Assembly: GCF_000204055.1 (NCBI RefSeq)
Contig: NW_006768778.1
Coordinates: 449,536-513,535 of the forward strand
Source: Melampsora larici-populina 98AG31
Lineage: Eukaryota; Basidiomycota; Pucciniomycetes; Pucciniales; Melampsoraceae
Direction: 5' to 3'
Length of the DNA stretch: 64,000 bases
Positions 1 through 11,100 of the stretch are shown here, piece after piece. The notes under the pieces were generated by a model that was not told the origin of the DNA, did not search any database, and saw only the letters and a program-made list of their open reading frames with translations. How positions within the stretch are numbered: position 1 is the first letter of the stretch; every line of letters starts with the position of its first letter. The position numbers and the translations under genes are program-made.

Positions 1-413
1 GTAATATTTTGCCAGGGAATGTTGGCCAGGCTTGATGAAATCTGCTGTGTCTGAATATTTTTAGCTCGATGTCGATTTTCAGTTCACTTTGAGCTGATAA
101 ATTGTAGTATTGCAGCGGTTTATAGCCGTGTAAACATTCGAATAAAAAGTTCAAGGATGATAAGAAAGATTCGAAGAAAACGATAAGATAAATCAACGTA
201 ATGATTGTTGAAAAAAGGTATTATACAATGAGATTGGATGAGATGAACAACTCGCTTCAAAGACTTCACGATCTCCAAAAATGAAAACACCTTCTACAAT
301 TTCCCAATCCAATCACACACAGCATACGTAGGTAGTACATACAAACGATCCAAAAAATGACCCCTCATGAGTCAAGATGAAGATGAAAAGAAGTGAGGTA
401 AGAGGTGAGAGTT

Positions 414-2173
414 TTAAATGCCAGAGAATCTATCAGGCATGAGCACAGGGGCCAAGAGTGTCCAACTGTACATCACTAAACACACCCAACCACTTATGAT
501 CCTCATCCACATTGTCACCGTACTTCTACCAATCTTTACAGGCGTTGCAAGTTCGTCCGATTGGTGATCGTCATGCGCATGGGTGACAATATTCCTGATA
601 GAACAATAGTTTTCATCATCCGTTAGCTTCGAAATGACACCTTTGATTAATCGCGGTCTCCACTTACCAATGTGTCAATAGCATCGCCACATACATCGTT
701 GCTAGCACAAAGATGAAATGGAAAGACGAGTAGTGATACCGGACCTTGATGGTCTCATCATCCTTTTCATTCGACAGCCCTCCCTCGTCATCATGGTCAT
801 CCTCTTCCTCTTGTAAAGCACTCTCAGGTAAAGATCCTTCAGCAATGGCAGCTTGTAGGGCTTGAATTCGGAGTGGATCTTTCTTCTTGGGCTGCTTAGT
901 GATTGGCCTAGAATGCTCTGGATCCGAGTCTTGAAGGGCAACGTATCCGGTATCTCCGTTATCGTCCATCATGCCCGTAAATTCAAATGAACGTGTACCC
1001 GCCCTAAAAGTAGTGTAAGCAACAGCGATGAGTGTCATGATGGCTCCAAGGACGACCATCGAAGTTTCGGTTCCTTCCTGAAGTTTGGTGAGTGGATTGC
1101 ATCGGCTATCACCGTCGTCATGGTTTGCAACTGCGGAGGTGACAAGCTGAGTACAATAAAGTACAACAACTCCTGATTGAATGATACCGGAGCTAGGGTT
1201 GCACTCCCGCACAGCAGGATGAATAGATATAATCGTGACGATAAGACCAAGGACAAGGTTGAAGATGATAAAGAACCGATTGAGACCACATCCTTCCACG
1301 CCGAAAAACGACAGATCGATAATGCTGATTGCAACACTGATTAGATGCATAGAGAGCGTGACACCAATGAGCGTGTATCCCCATGCCTTTGAACGCCAGT
1401 CGAGTTTATCTGCAGTCGCCTCAATCTCTCGTAATACGTAATCTCCAAACACATAAGCAAAGTCGACCAGTAAAACGAGACCAAAGAAAATGAAAATTAT
1501 CGATCCAAGCCAGGCCACATATCTCGAATAGAACATGAAGAAACCATTGGGGATGAAAAAGGTGGCGAGAACAAGTAAAATCCAAATCAAGACTTTCGGA
1601 CCCCACCACCCGTTCTGAACTACAGCCATCTTCTGACGAGTGCTTGTGACGTTTACGAGGAGAATAGCCAATACAGCGTGAAAAAGCGTGAGGGCGAAAC
1701 AGATTCGGTGAACTGCCAAGACTCCATAACAAGTGTCCGCTGTGCAACTAAAGGATTATGAATAAAGGTCAGTGGATGTGGTACAGAAGCAAAAAAACGA
1801 ACAGATAGGTAAAGAAACGGACCTCATCTTGATGTAGTCATAACTCCAACTTTCTAATTTTCGTATCGCAAAGGGTGTTAACATAATCCATGCGAACAAA
1901 CTATTTAAGATCAAAATAAGGCAATAGGCGACCCGAGTGGCAATCGATGATGAAAAGTTGCATGACTTGCAAAAAGCCGAAGCTGCTTGAGAAGTGCAAA
2001 AGAAGACGAGGCCACTGAGACAACTCAATCTGAGAGAACATGTAACAGTCAAAGAGAATGGTAAAGTTAGCATGATGTCTTTGCGATATAGAGGTTTTGA
2101 AAGTTTCTTGCCCAAGAGTTGAGACCAGTCCTCCAACAGTTCCAAGGAGAGGGATGGAGAATAAAACACCCAT
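414..2173 (-). CDS. TMS1: Serine incorporator family membrane protein (Tms1/TDE1/Serinc)
   Basis: A polytopic membrane protein of the Serinc/Tms1 family, which is linked to incorporating serine into membrane lipids and sits in endomembranes or vacuole. Four exons fit: 2112-2173, 1823-2029, 668-1747 and 414-594, summing to 1530 nt or 509 aa, close to the family's usual 450-500. Family hallmarks include the start MGVLFSIPLL, SSIATRVAYCLILILNS followed by WIMLTPFAIRKLE, then CTADTCYGVLAVHRICFAL, the near-C-terminal SSFHFIFVLATMYVAMLL, and the end YSWTLLAPVLMPDRF. About ten hydrophobic segments are visible, with an acidic, Glu/Asp-rich cytosolic loop before the last two. The first intron (2030-2111) appears to start with GC rather than GT; the join gives the Gly-Leu-Ser-Cys context expected here. 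The other introns (1748-1822 and 595-667) are GT-AG. Identification is secure; the exon 1 border is the least certain part. Confidence 0.93.
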
Positions 2174-2624
2174 TGTTTTAATTGAGAATGTGGATTCAAA
2201 GTTAAGATGAAAGTTGAAAGCAAAGGGTGATAAGTCGAGGAAGGAGAGGAATTGACGTTCCTAGTTTTGGCTGGATTGCCTGGTGACTGTGAGAATTCAC
2301 ATCTGTGACATCTACATACTCACACATGACATATGCGTATGTGCACACGGTACAGCTTATCCTTGGCCCTATGATCAAATCCAGCCCAGTGGCAAAAAAG
2401 CACAAACAAATCCAGTGTGATTGCTGTCTTGGCCGAGCTTGGTTCCCGGTCTTTCCCGGTTCCGTATTGATCTCCACCCGCGCCGTCGATCACTCATGAT
2501 CATGATCCAACAATTCAAATCCAAATTCAGCGAGGGCGCGGCGGCGAACACGCTCGTGAGGGGCTTTGTTGAGTTCAGGCCACTGATCTAAACTTAAACG
2601 AACTCCGAGCGATAACGTGGGACT

Positions 2625-2733
2625 TGTTAGAGCAAAAGCTCAGCATCGGAGATCCAACCACAAAGAAGGATGTATTGCGCATACCTGTTAGAGCAAAAGC
2701 TCAGCATCGGAGATCCAACCACAAAGAAGGATG
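2625..2733. repeat. Tandem duplication, 61-bp period
   Basis: The 47-nt block starting TGTTAGAGCAAAAGCTCAGC at 2625 is repeated exactly at 2686, giving a period of 61 bp. The block contains a short palindrome (GAGCaaaaGCTC). It lies in the divergent intergenic space upstream of the Tms1 gene, and no gene is recognised in 2174-3347. A 77-aa open frame spans it but looks accidental. Confidence 0.8.
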
Positions 2734-2771
2734 TGGAAGGAGCCGGGAGCTGGAGCTTGACAGGTTATATA

Positions 2772-2943
2772 CAGTCAACCCTCGATGTAAGCATAGAGAT
2801 TGGCACAGATTTTCTCTTGCTTATAAGGTGATATGCATACATCGCAAGGCACTTTAGCTGGTGGGAGCAAAAATCAGCGCACAATTTTCAATGCTTAAAG
2901 CGTGATATGCATACATACTAGACGCTTACATCGAGGTTTGACG
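2772..2943. mobile_element. pogo/Fot1-like MITE (172 bp)
   Basis: The left end reads CAGTCAACCCTCGATGTAAG. The right end is its near-perfect reverse complement (CTTACATCGAGGTTTGAC). Both ends are flanked by TA dinucleotides, at 2770-2771 and 2944-2945. CAGT-type ends with TA target duplication are typical of pogo/Fot1 elements of the Tc1/mariner superfamily. There is no coding capacity inside, so it would depend on a transposase elsewhere. An internal TGATATGCATACAT motif occurs twice (about 2829 and 2903). The right tip has lost or changed a base relative to the left. Confidence 0.7.
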
Positions 2944-3347
2944 TACAAGATGAACTAGGTCTACTGTGCCGCAGTCGTGTACATACAGCTGGGCAGACCT
3001 CGGGCCATAACAGGACTAAGCTTAAGTAAGTCCCTCTTGCGCGGCCGCGTCCGCGCCCCTCAAAGCGTGGGACGATGTCCTACGATGTCATCTTGGCTCG
3101 TCTTGTTCTAGCTTGTTCTGTCTCACACTTGTCTCTTATGATGGATTGCTGTGAAGCAAAAAAGCCTTATACGAGAGCAATGGCGATATATTTAAGTAAG
3201 CCAGGCTGTGGCAGCGATTGGTCGCAACTCTCCTTCCTCCTGTACCCACTCGCGCCTTAGATTAGTTAGAATTATTATTTCTATTCGCTGCATTTGATTG
3301 ATCATCCTACAAAAAACACTCGAATCACCCAGTCAATCTAAACGGTA

Positions 3348-4223
3348 ATGATTTCCAACTCTATCCTTGTAGCCGGCGTCGTATATTTTCTTGCATTGTA
3401 TGCTCAATCAGGCTTTGGCTTGACGGTCACTCGACCTGCTGAAGGAGACGTATGGGAGTCAGTGGATTTTGGTCTCATGAAGCTTGATTTCAGTCTTCCA
3501 GGAAATGCTGATATACTCACTTCTCAATTTTTGTTGATCTACAGTCCGTCGCTTCCATTGAATATACAATGGACAACTGTTTCGGGTGACCCACAGTTGG
3601 TCGATGTTGAGCTTACCAATATGGACCCAGCGTCAGCACTGCTTTTCCTTTCTGGAAAATTTAATGTCTTTGAAAGCCCGAATTCATCTTTGCGTACATG
3701 ACCACAGGACATTTCCTGCGGGATTCAAACATGAAGTTCAAGAGGACTTATCGACCGCCACTTTGGCCGCTACTATCAGCGACATCCCAGGTCTCGTAAA
3801 CGGTGGTGGTTATCGTGTGAATTTCGTCAAACCCGATGTAAGTCGCAGTCTCTCGATAAGTCTTTATTATTTGTCGTACAAGACTGATTAGGGGTTTGTT
3901 TTCAAAATTAGAGCGACGAGATTTTGGCTCAGTCCGCTCCTTTCACCATCACCGTCGGTGGTGGTCCAGGTGCAATGAATGGCCCGATGACGAACACTAC
4001 TCTCTCTAATTCAACCATGGGGAACATGACCAACATGACTCATGACATGAATAACATGACTCATGACATGAACACCATGAATCACACAAACACTATCGGC
4101 GCAAATACCCAAACTCTTGCCGGTAATCATTCGTCAAACCCTATGAGTGCTGGAAATGTGCTTCAACCTATCCACATCATGGGATTGGTTTTATCTATGT
4201 GTACCAGTGTTCTTCTTTCCTGA
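3348..4223 (+). pseudogene. Kre9/Knh1-like Ser/Thr-rich GPI-type wall protein, frameshifted copy
   Basis: Paralog of the gene at 15187-16071, with the same three-exon plan: 3348-3457, 3545-3837 and 3912-4223. The N-terminus is a signal peptide (MISNSILVAGVVYFLALYAQ) followed by LTVTRPAEGDVW, the start of a Kre9/Knh1 N-terminal domain. Such domains occur on secreted fungal wall proteins. The last exon encodes an Asn/Met/Thr/His repeat (NMTHDMN units, many N-glycosylation sites) and a hydrophobic tail that fits a GPI-anchor signal. The exons sum to 715 nt, one more than a multiple of three. The frame is lost at about 3690-3710: upstream it runs into TGA after SSLRT, while TFPAGF continues in another frame. 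Either this copy is dead or a sequencing indel is present. 4224-5010 shows no recognisable gene. Confidence 0.72.
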
Positions 4224-5010
4224 GTCAAGTGTACCTGCAATATGATTTGTGGGTTAGCAGCTCAGAAGTAGTTCAAGCTTTCATTGGCTATGTTACCTTA
4301 CGACCCTTACGGTTTGCCGAAGCTCACGATACCTCAAATCTACTACGCATAACGATCTCTGCTCTTCTTGTCTTGTCGCATCTCCAAAATCCTTTGCCTG
4401 TTGTTCCATCAGTTGTCAAATTATTCCAGTGTTCCATCGCAAAGATATTATCAAATTTAGTGGGTTACAGATTCATCAAGTTCCAAGAGTTGCACTTTAC
4501 GCTCCGCGCACCAGCTAAGAGCTAAGATCACAAGCTCGTATCTGCATGGCAAAATGAGAACAAAAAGTAAATTGATGGCCCCATTTCCCACTTAGCTCTT
4601 GCTCAGAAAATCTGGTACCCATCATTATCTCACCTGACAACATGCAAACTCCTTGAAGTGACATTGTTCATGGGGAGTCTTGTTTGATTTTGGAATAATT
4701 TTTGAGCAAAACCAGGTGTGAGCAATGTGAATACAAGGATGACCAAGTTGATCATATTGATGCCGATATATGTGGCGGACAATATTCCACATGGTTTATT
4801 CATAGTTTTTGTGGTTGAACAGAGGACAGAAGCTGAGGGCAAGCTCTCACAATACTTGAAAACCTTAATTTTGTTCCTTGTGTTGGGCTCTTCTAGATAT
4901 GGCGTGACCGCTTGTGATCAGAGGGTGTGAATAATCTGATTTTTGATGAAGTGTATTTCATGATACATCAACTTTCAAATGTCATCAGGATCCCACTGGA
5001 GCTCACAACC

Positions 5011-7396
5011 TCATGAAATGTATACACAGTAAATGAAAAAAACTACTGGTGATGAGGTTGACCTGTGAGCATGTTTATTTCTTGATCTGAATTGCTCATT
5101 TTTAGTTAATGCTATTGCACCTTGATTGTCTAAATGTAACCTCAGCAAATCCTTTTGCTTGACAGCTAGATTCTTCAACAAATGTGAAACCCAGACAATA
5201 CCATGTCCTCCCTCATGAGCTGATGTATACATATTCCACTTCTGTTGTCAAAGTTGCCACATTTTCCTGCTTTTTACTCTTTAAATTCACCGTGCTTCCT
5301 CCCAGCATAGTACAATATCTGCCTGTTGACCTGCTAGTATAACAATGAGACACAAAATCTGCATCCGCATATCCTTTAAGCTCTGAATCTTTACCACCCC
5401 AAAAAATACCAACACAACTTGTACCTTTTAAGCATTTCAAAACTTGTTTGAAAGCCTGCCAGTGAAGAATTGATGGGTTATTTGAATCTTGAGATGACTG
5501 ACTGACTGTAAATGAAATGTCTGTTTGTGTTGGATTGTTCAAATACATTACTTTTCCAACTCCATGCCTGTGTCATCTAAAATCCTGAATTCCTTCATCT
5601 CTTCCTTGGTTCCTAGGACTGACTAGCTCTCAGGAATCATTGGGCAACCCACTGATTCACAATCCAACATCTTGAATCTGTCTAATAAATCATGAATGTA
5701 CTGATATTTAGTTAATGTGATAGTTCTAGTGTGTCAATCTCTTGTAACCTTCATTCCTGAAATGTATTTGTAATCCACATCTTCATCCATCTGAAATGTT
5801 TCAGTTATCAATTGTCAAAAATGTGCAAAATTGTCACTAGCTACTGTCATATCATTCACATTCACATGAACAATACAATAAATCTGGGATCTGATCAGGA
5901 CACAAGCAGTGAAATGGATTTCACAAACACTTGTAAACAATTGCATCACACCTTAATACTTAGGTGCTTGCTTGAGACCATATAGAGCTTGATTCAATTT
6001 TAAAACCAACCTTGCAGTTGCACCATCAATTTCTAAAACTCTTGGTATCTTCATATAAACCACTTCTTCTAGGCTGTCATTGAGAAAAGCTGCCACAGTA
6101 TCCATCTGAAGCAGCTTGAAATCTTCAGCAGCTGCCATCACATCCAAAGTACATAAAATTACCAGATTTCCTGTTTGTGCAAAGGTTTCTTGAAATCTTC
6201 ACCATATTCTGGTGAAAAGCTTTTAGAACATAAATGTTCTTAGAATTTGATCAGTTCTCCATCTCCACCCTTCTTCTTTTCACAAATCCATGCAGTACCA
6301 CTTCCATTCTTACCAGCTGGTAACTCCACAACATCTCAAACTTTTTGTCATCCCATGTTCACTGATCCATGATCTATTGCCTGAATCCAATCAAATTCAT
6401 TATCAGATTACAAGGCTTGAAGAAAAGGTTTAGGATACATTTTCAGCAACTCTAGTCTAAACCCTTCTGGAATATTTTGGGCTTGTCTTAGAACCAAATA
6501 AGGACTGATTGTGTTGATTTTTGGATTGATTGGTTCTGCAGAGAGAGTTGGTGATTGACAAGTTTGACATGCAAGAGCACACTGAGCTGCAGGAGTACAA
6601 CACTGTTGACCTCCACATGCACAATGCCGCTTTGATCCTTCTGGTATGATATTCGTGAGGTCAATGTTCAAAGAAATATGTTAAATGTCAGGTACATTCA
6701 ATGAAATTCAGTCCCATCCATGTTTTTGCCGCACCACAGCTACACCTGGCAATAATTGTTGTTATAGCACTGATTGCTATAGTGGTGTCTGTGGCAGAGT
6801 ATCAATTTCTGGATCTGGAAGTTCAGGTGGAGTTCTGATTTGCATGGGAATGGCAGCTGGAGGAAGTTCCATTACTGGAGGTGTTAAAACACCTTTTTCC
6901 ACAGGCAAAGTTGAAACTGGTGTGAAATCAGGTAAAAGATCAGGTGTAGGAGAAGATATGGGACTAAGAGGAAGATATGCATTTGCACCATCAAAAAGCT
7001 CGAGAAGTATTTCATCTTGCTTGACCTCTTTACCAATCCCAGGACATGGATTGACACCAAATGTGATGCCATTACAACTGTTTCTCTGTTCTCCAAACTT
7101 GTGCACATTTTCTTTGATACCTAATTGATACCCAAAAGAATGCCTTCATAAGAAGTATCATCAAACTTTTTTCAGAATTTCTTTGGTGTAAAAATGTAAG
7201 CAGGACAACCAATGGGTTTCAAACAAGAGAGATCACACTGCTGTCCAAACCATGATTCATAAGGCATTTGTTTTTTCCTCTTCTTGCCATAGTTGTTACA
7301 TTCTCTAGAAAAATAGAAGTTCAAACGGCTTCCCTCCAGAATGAATCAGGCAAATGGGCTTGCTGTTCATCAATTGATCAGCCAAACCCATATCCT
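5011..7396 (-). mobile_element. Decayed Ty1/copia retrotransposon, pol part
   Basis: Broken minus-strand frames carry copia landmarks in the expected order. At 7190-7380 is the integrase C-terminal end (FWREAV, then MPYESWFG and LKPIGCPAY). At 6780-7110 is the proline-rich linker. At 5953-6147 is the reverse transcriptase start (LLQMDTVAAFLND, ALYGLKQAPK). At 5011-5548 is the RNase H part (YADADF, GRYCTMLGGSTVNLKSKKQ, LHLDNQGAIAL). Many stops and frameshifts separate these pieces, and the YVDD region of the reverse transcriptase is not recoverable. No LTR could be located. The element is cut by the MULE at 7406-13839, and its 5' part resumes at 13849. Confidence 0.85.
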
Positions 7397-7405
7397 ATAG
7401 TCTAA
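7397..7405. repeat. 9-bp target-site duplication, left copy
   Basis: ATAGTCTAA directly abuts the left inverted repeat of the MULE and recurs at 13840-13848 just outside the right inverted repeat. A 9-bp duplication is the classic length for Mutator-type insertion. Confidence 0.88.
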
Positions 7406-7445
7406 GGGATCGTAGAATTTTGCGATCTTCGATTTACAGACATTA
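7406..7445 (+). repeat. MULE left terminal inverted repeat
   Basis: Starts GGGATCGTAG and contains TGCGATCTTCGATTTACAGA. It pairs with 13800-13839 at 31 of 40 positions without gaps. Confidence 0.83.
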
Positions 7446-8191
7446 ATCACCGGAAATCGTGTTGTATGTAAAAGTCTTGTATCCCAGGGCGGTCTTTAAT
7501 TTTACATACAATATTTTTAAAAAAATGTTCGTTCACACAAACGTCGGAAATGATACAGCTGAAAATTGTATCACCGGATACAGTTTGTTGATTTTTCCGA
7601 ACAAAAGTTTCCGAAGAAAGATGTTTGGACCAAATAATGATTGGGAATATCATCCCAATCCAGCAAGATTCGATTTTTCCAACTATTCTTTCGCAGGCAT
7701 CTATCATTGTTGCACAACATACACCGTCAAAGACTAAAATCGGCCGGCAATCAGCAAATTTGCAATCGTCGTTTTCCAATCATAACATAGATTGATGGCC
7801 TATCATGGAACAATGCCAACTATTGAACAGTTGAAGGATGGAATCCTGATGAACTATCATGGACACTATCATGGAAACATCAAAGTCGCAATAGACTCAA
7901 GGTCACCTTGAATTCAAAGGAACATTATATGAAGTGTTATCACTTTTACTTCATTCATTCACTTCGTTGCCGAAATAATCCAATAATCCACAAGTTGCTT
8001 TGTTGCTTTCAATCTCCATAAGCCAATTAATTCTTTCATTTACCGATTTGCTTTTAATTTCTTAGATAATATTCCTTTTTATCTATCTACTTTTAATTTT
8101 ACTTTTACTTTTAATTCTTATTACTTTTACCTTGATCAACTTTAATTCATAGCATTTACTTTACTTTTAATTTTAATCCTTCAACATCAAC
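7446..8191. other. MULE 5' non-coding region
   Basis: No gene is recognised. A 92-codon plus frame (7459-7737) and a 110-codon minus frame (7447-7779) overlap each other, and neither resembles a known family. The motif TATCATGGA occurs three times in 7800-7876 and could be a transposase-binding subterminal repeat. 8020-8165 is a T-rich stretch built on TTTTACTTTTAATT-like units, directly before the transposase ATG at 8192, and probably acts as promoter and 5' leader. Confidence 0.5.
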
Positions 8192-11100
8192 ATGAGCTCT
8201 TACTCCGACTTCGAAGAACAAGAAGACGACACTTACCAGCCCTATCAAGACGGCTACGAAGACAAGGTAGCTGACTCTGAGGAAGAGCAAGACCTCCCGC
8301 TTCCTAAGGCGGCGTCACAAAACTCAAAATCCACAACCCAATCCAACGGTTCTTCCACCATCAACTTGTCAAACAAATCGAATAAACCTGGCAAGAAAGG
8401 CAAGAAAACTTTTTCTCTGCCGCAGGACCGCGCCTCTTTCACCACTTTCATCGACGACGACACTACTGTGGACGACAAGGGTTATCCCCTTCTGCCAAAT
8501 GGGAACACCGTCTTTGTACGGCAACCAGACCAGAAACTCGTGAATTGGGGAACCTTCCAATTCACGTATACCACTTCTGGCGGCGGTACAGGCAAAGGCT
8601 CAGACTGGCGAACCATACGATTTACGTGTTTAGGAGTGTTCATCTGCAATGATCTGGATTGTCGATACCGTGGCTCACCCCCTACCTCCACCAATAAGCG
8701 ACTTGAATGGATTAGTGAGTGAGTATAATGCATACCACTTTCTTTTCTCTTTATTCATGTTCCTGACTCGCTGTTACGTTATGATCTCTTAGGCATCGGA
8801 AGTGCCCAGCGGCTCGGTGTCCTGGTGTTCTTCAATACCTCTCGTGTAAGAACACCATATGCCGCTTGGATGAGCATATACCCAGTGGTTGGGGTATAAT
8901 TCGCCACTCAGGCATCCATAACCACCCATGGCCTCGCCGTCCCAAACCTGACAAGCTTTCGCTTGGAAAACTTGGCAAAAAGGTTGTTGACAATCCAGAT
9001 GTGGGACCGCTGCGACTCAAGGTATGTCCATTCAACAACTAAATCTAATTGTTCAGGTTCTAACACTGACTATCCCTTTTAATGCATTAGGTGGGACGCG
9101 CCCCAGCTGGTAAACAAGAGATTGTCACAGCCACAAGCATTCACCCGGCTTTTGGGAACCTTCATAGGACTGGATATTATCGCCGCAAGCTGCTCGTGGC
9201 TGCTGGCGTGATTCCTGAAAAGAAAATTCCTGGGGCTGGAGACAGTTTCATTTTAGACATGATTCACTGGTCTAAGTGAGTGTATTCGGTTTCAACTTAT
9301 TTTATTTTATTTCTTCCAATTCTTACTTGGTCTTTGCATCTTTAGGCGTGGTCTAAGGATGATATCGTGCTCCTTTATGCCAAAGGACACTCATATGACG
9401 TTTCAAACCAATTGGATGGCTGGCCAATTACTGAGCCGCGATGAGGACGACAGCATATATAGAGGCGGACTACTCTCCGATGTTACTTACAAGTTTTTTG
9501 CAAATGGATATTTGCTCACCACTTCAATGTATAACAACGTCTTAAACCGATGGATTCCCATTCAACTTACATGGTTGAATGGTCTCACAGAAGAACATTA
9601 TGCCGCCCATTTCACTACTCTGATGCGACAAATGGAAGATGCTCGACTTGCCTCTCATATCACTAATGAGGAACGCGACATCCTTGTGCGTCAGGTCGTG
9701 GATTTCTCAGTTGCTCAAAAGAATGGATTCGTCATGGCATACATGGATGTGTTTCAAGAGCACGATCGTCAGGTGGCCCTATCCAAGCTTAAAGCATGTC
9801 ATGAACATTTTAGAGCTCAGGTAACCCGTGTCAAGCGAAATCGCGTCATAATACCTGCGGATGACGAGGTATGCATTTCATCTATATGTTTATTACAATC
9901 ACTTTGATTTTATTCTAATTATGTTCTGATTATGGTATTAATAGGGTACTTTTTCAAAGGCTGCTCTGGGTTTGTTGGATTTGGACCGGCCTGGAGGAAT
10001 GTCATTCGATGAAAAAATAACCAAGCTTCGCAAGGAATGGCCGAAAGCCAAGAAGTGGATTGAATGGTGGCAAGCAGCCGACATTCAGTCGATGCTTTTT
10101 AGATCAAGACCTCGTCAGATTGATGATGACGGGCTCTGCGACGATTTGCCTGCTACAACAAATGCGCAGGAGTCTATGCATCGTGTTTATTACATGATCT
10201 CGTAAGTCATTCTATCTATGTTTATCTATATTTTCTTATTTATTCATGTTCTTCTTTTATTTCATGATTTCCTCATTCCAGCGAAGGTAACTGCACTGTG
10301 CAAATTGGCCTAGTCCAACTCTACGCGCTGGTGGGGAGTCTCGAAAGAGACTATGATGATTTATGCAAGGGTGTTCCAATCGAGTACGGTGGCGAAGCTA
10401 AAAACTACAAGAAGGTAGCCCAACTTTTGGGCTGGTCTAAGAAAATGCGAAAACCACGAGACGTCAAGAACGACGGCCGCCCACCAGATACCACTGATGA
10501 ATTACTCGGCCGTCCGAAAAAGCTAGGAAGGCCTAAAGGCGCTGTCAATGTGGATCGCCATCCGGTTACCACATATCAAGGCTTTGTGGCATCTACAACC
10601 CCAGGGCGGCAGTTTCGATGTTGGCTTGATGCCATGACGGAATCCCTTTACGCAGTGCATACCCCACTCTGGTACCACAGGTCGAAGGGCAAATCCGTTC
10701 ACATATATGCGAAGCTGATGAAGTTTTTTTCTGCAAGATCAACCTGTGAAATGACAAACGTCGGCAGTATCAGATCAATATTATCTATCGCTCAGAACAC
10801 TCTCCACGCCGCCATTCAAAAAAGATGTCCGGGTAATTTCAATGACGACTGTTACTCTTCAGCTGACCAATACTTTGAGGGTATATTTGATCTCGAAACT
10901 CGACCCAAAAGCCCCTCTTCACCAGCTATGACTCAGACATTGTTTCGTGTCAACATTAAAAATAAATTAGTGTGCTCCAACCACAAATCACACATACTTA
11001 ACGAGTCAAACCATCGTAATTCAATTACTCTTAGTCATGAACGATTTGGAGGTCAATTTTCTTACTCAGATATTCCAGCACTTCTCCAGCAATGGACTTC

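Noticed and set aside
7447..7779. Overlapping frames at the MULE left end
   Set aside because: Both strands open without motifs; the right of the pair could not be chosen, and no splice link to the transposase was seen.
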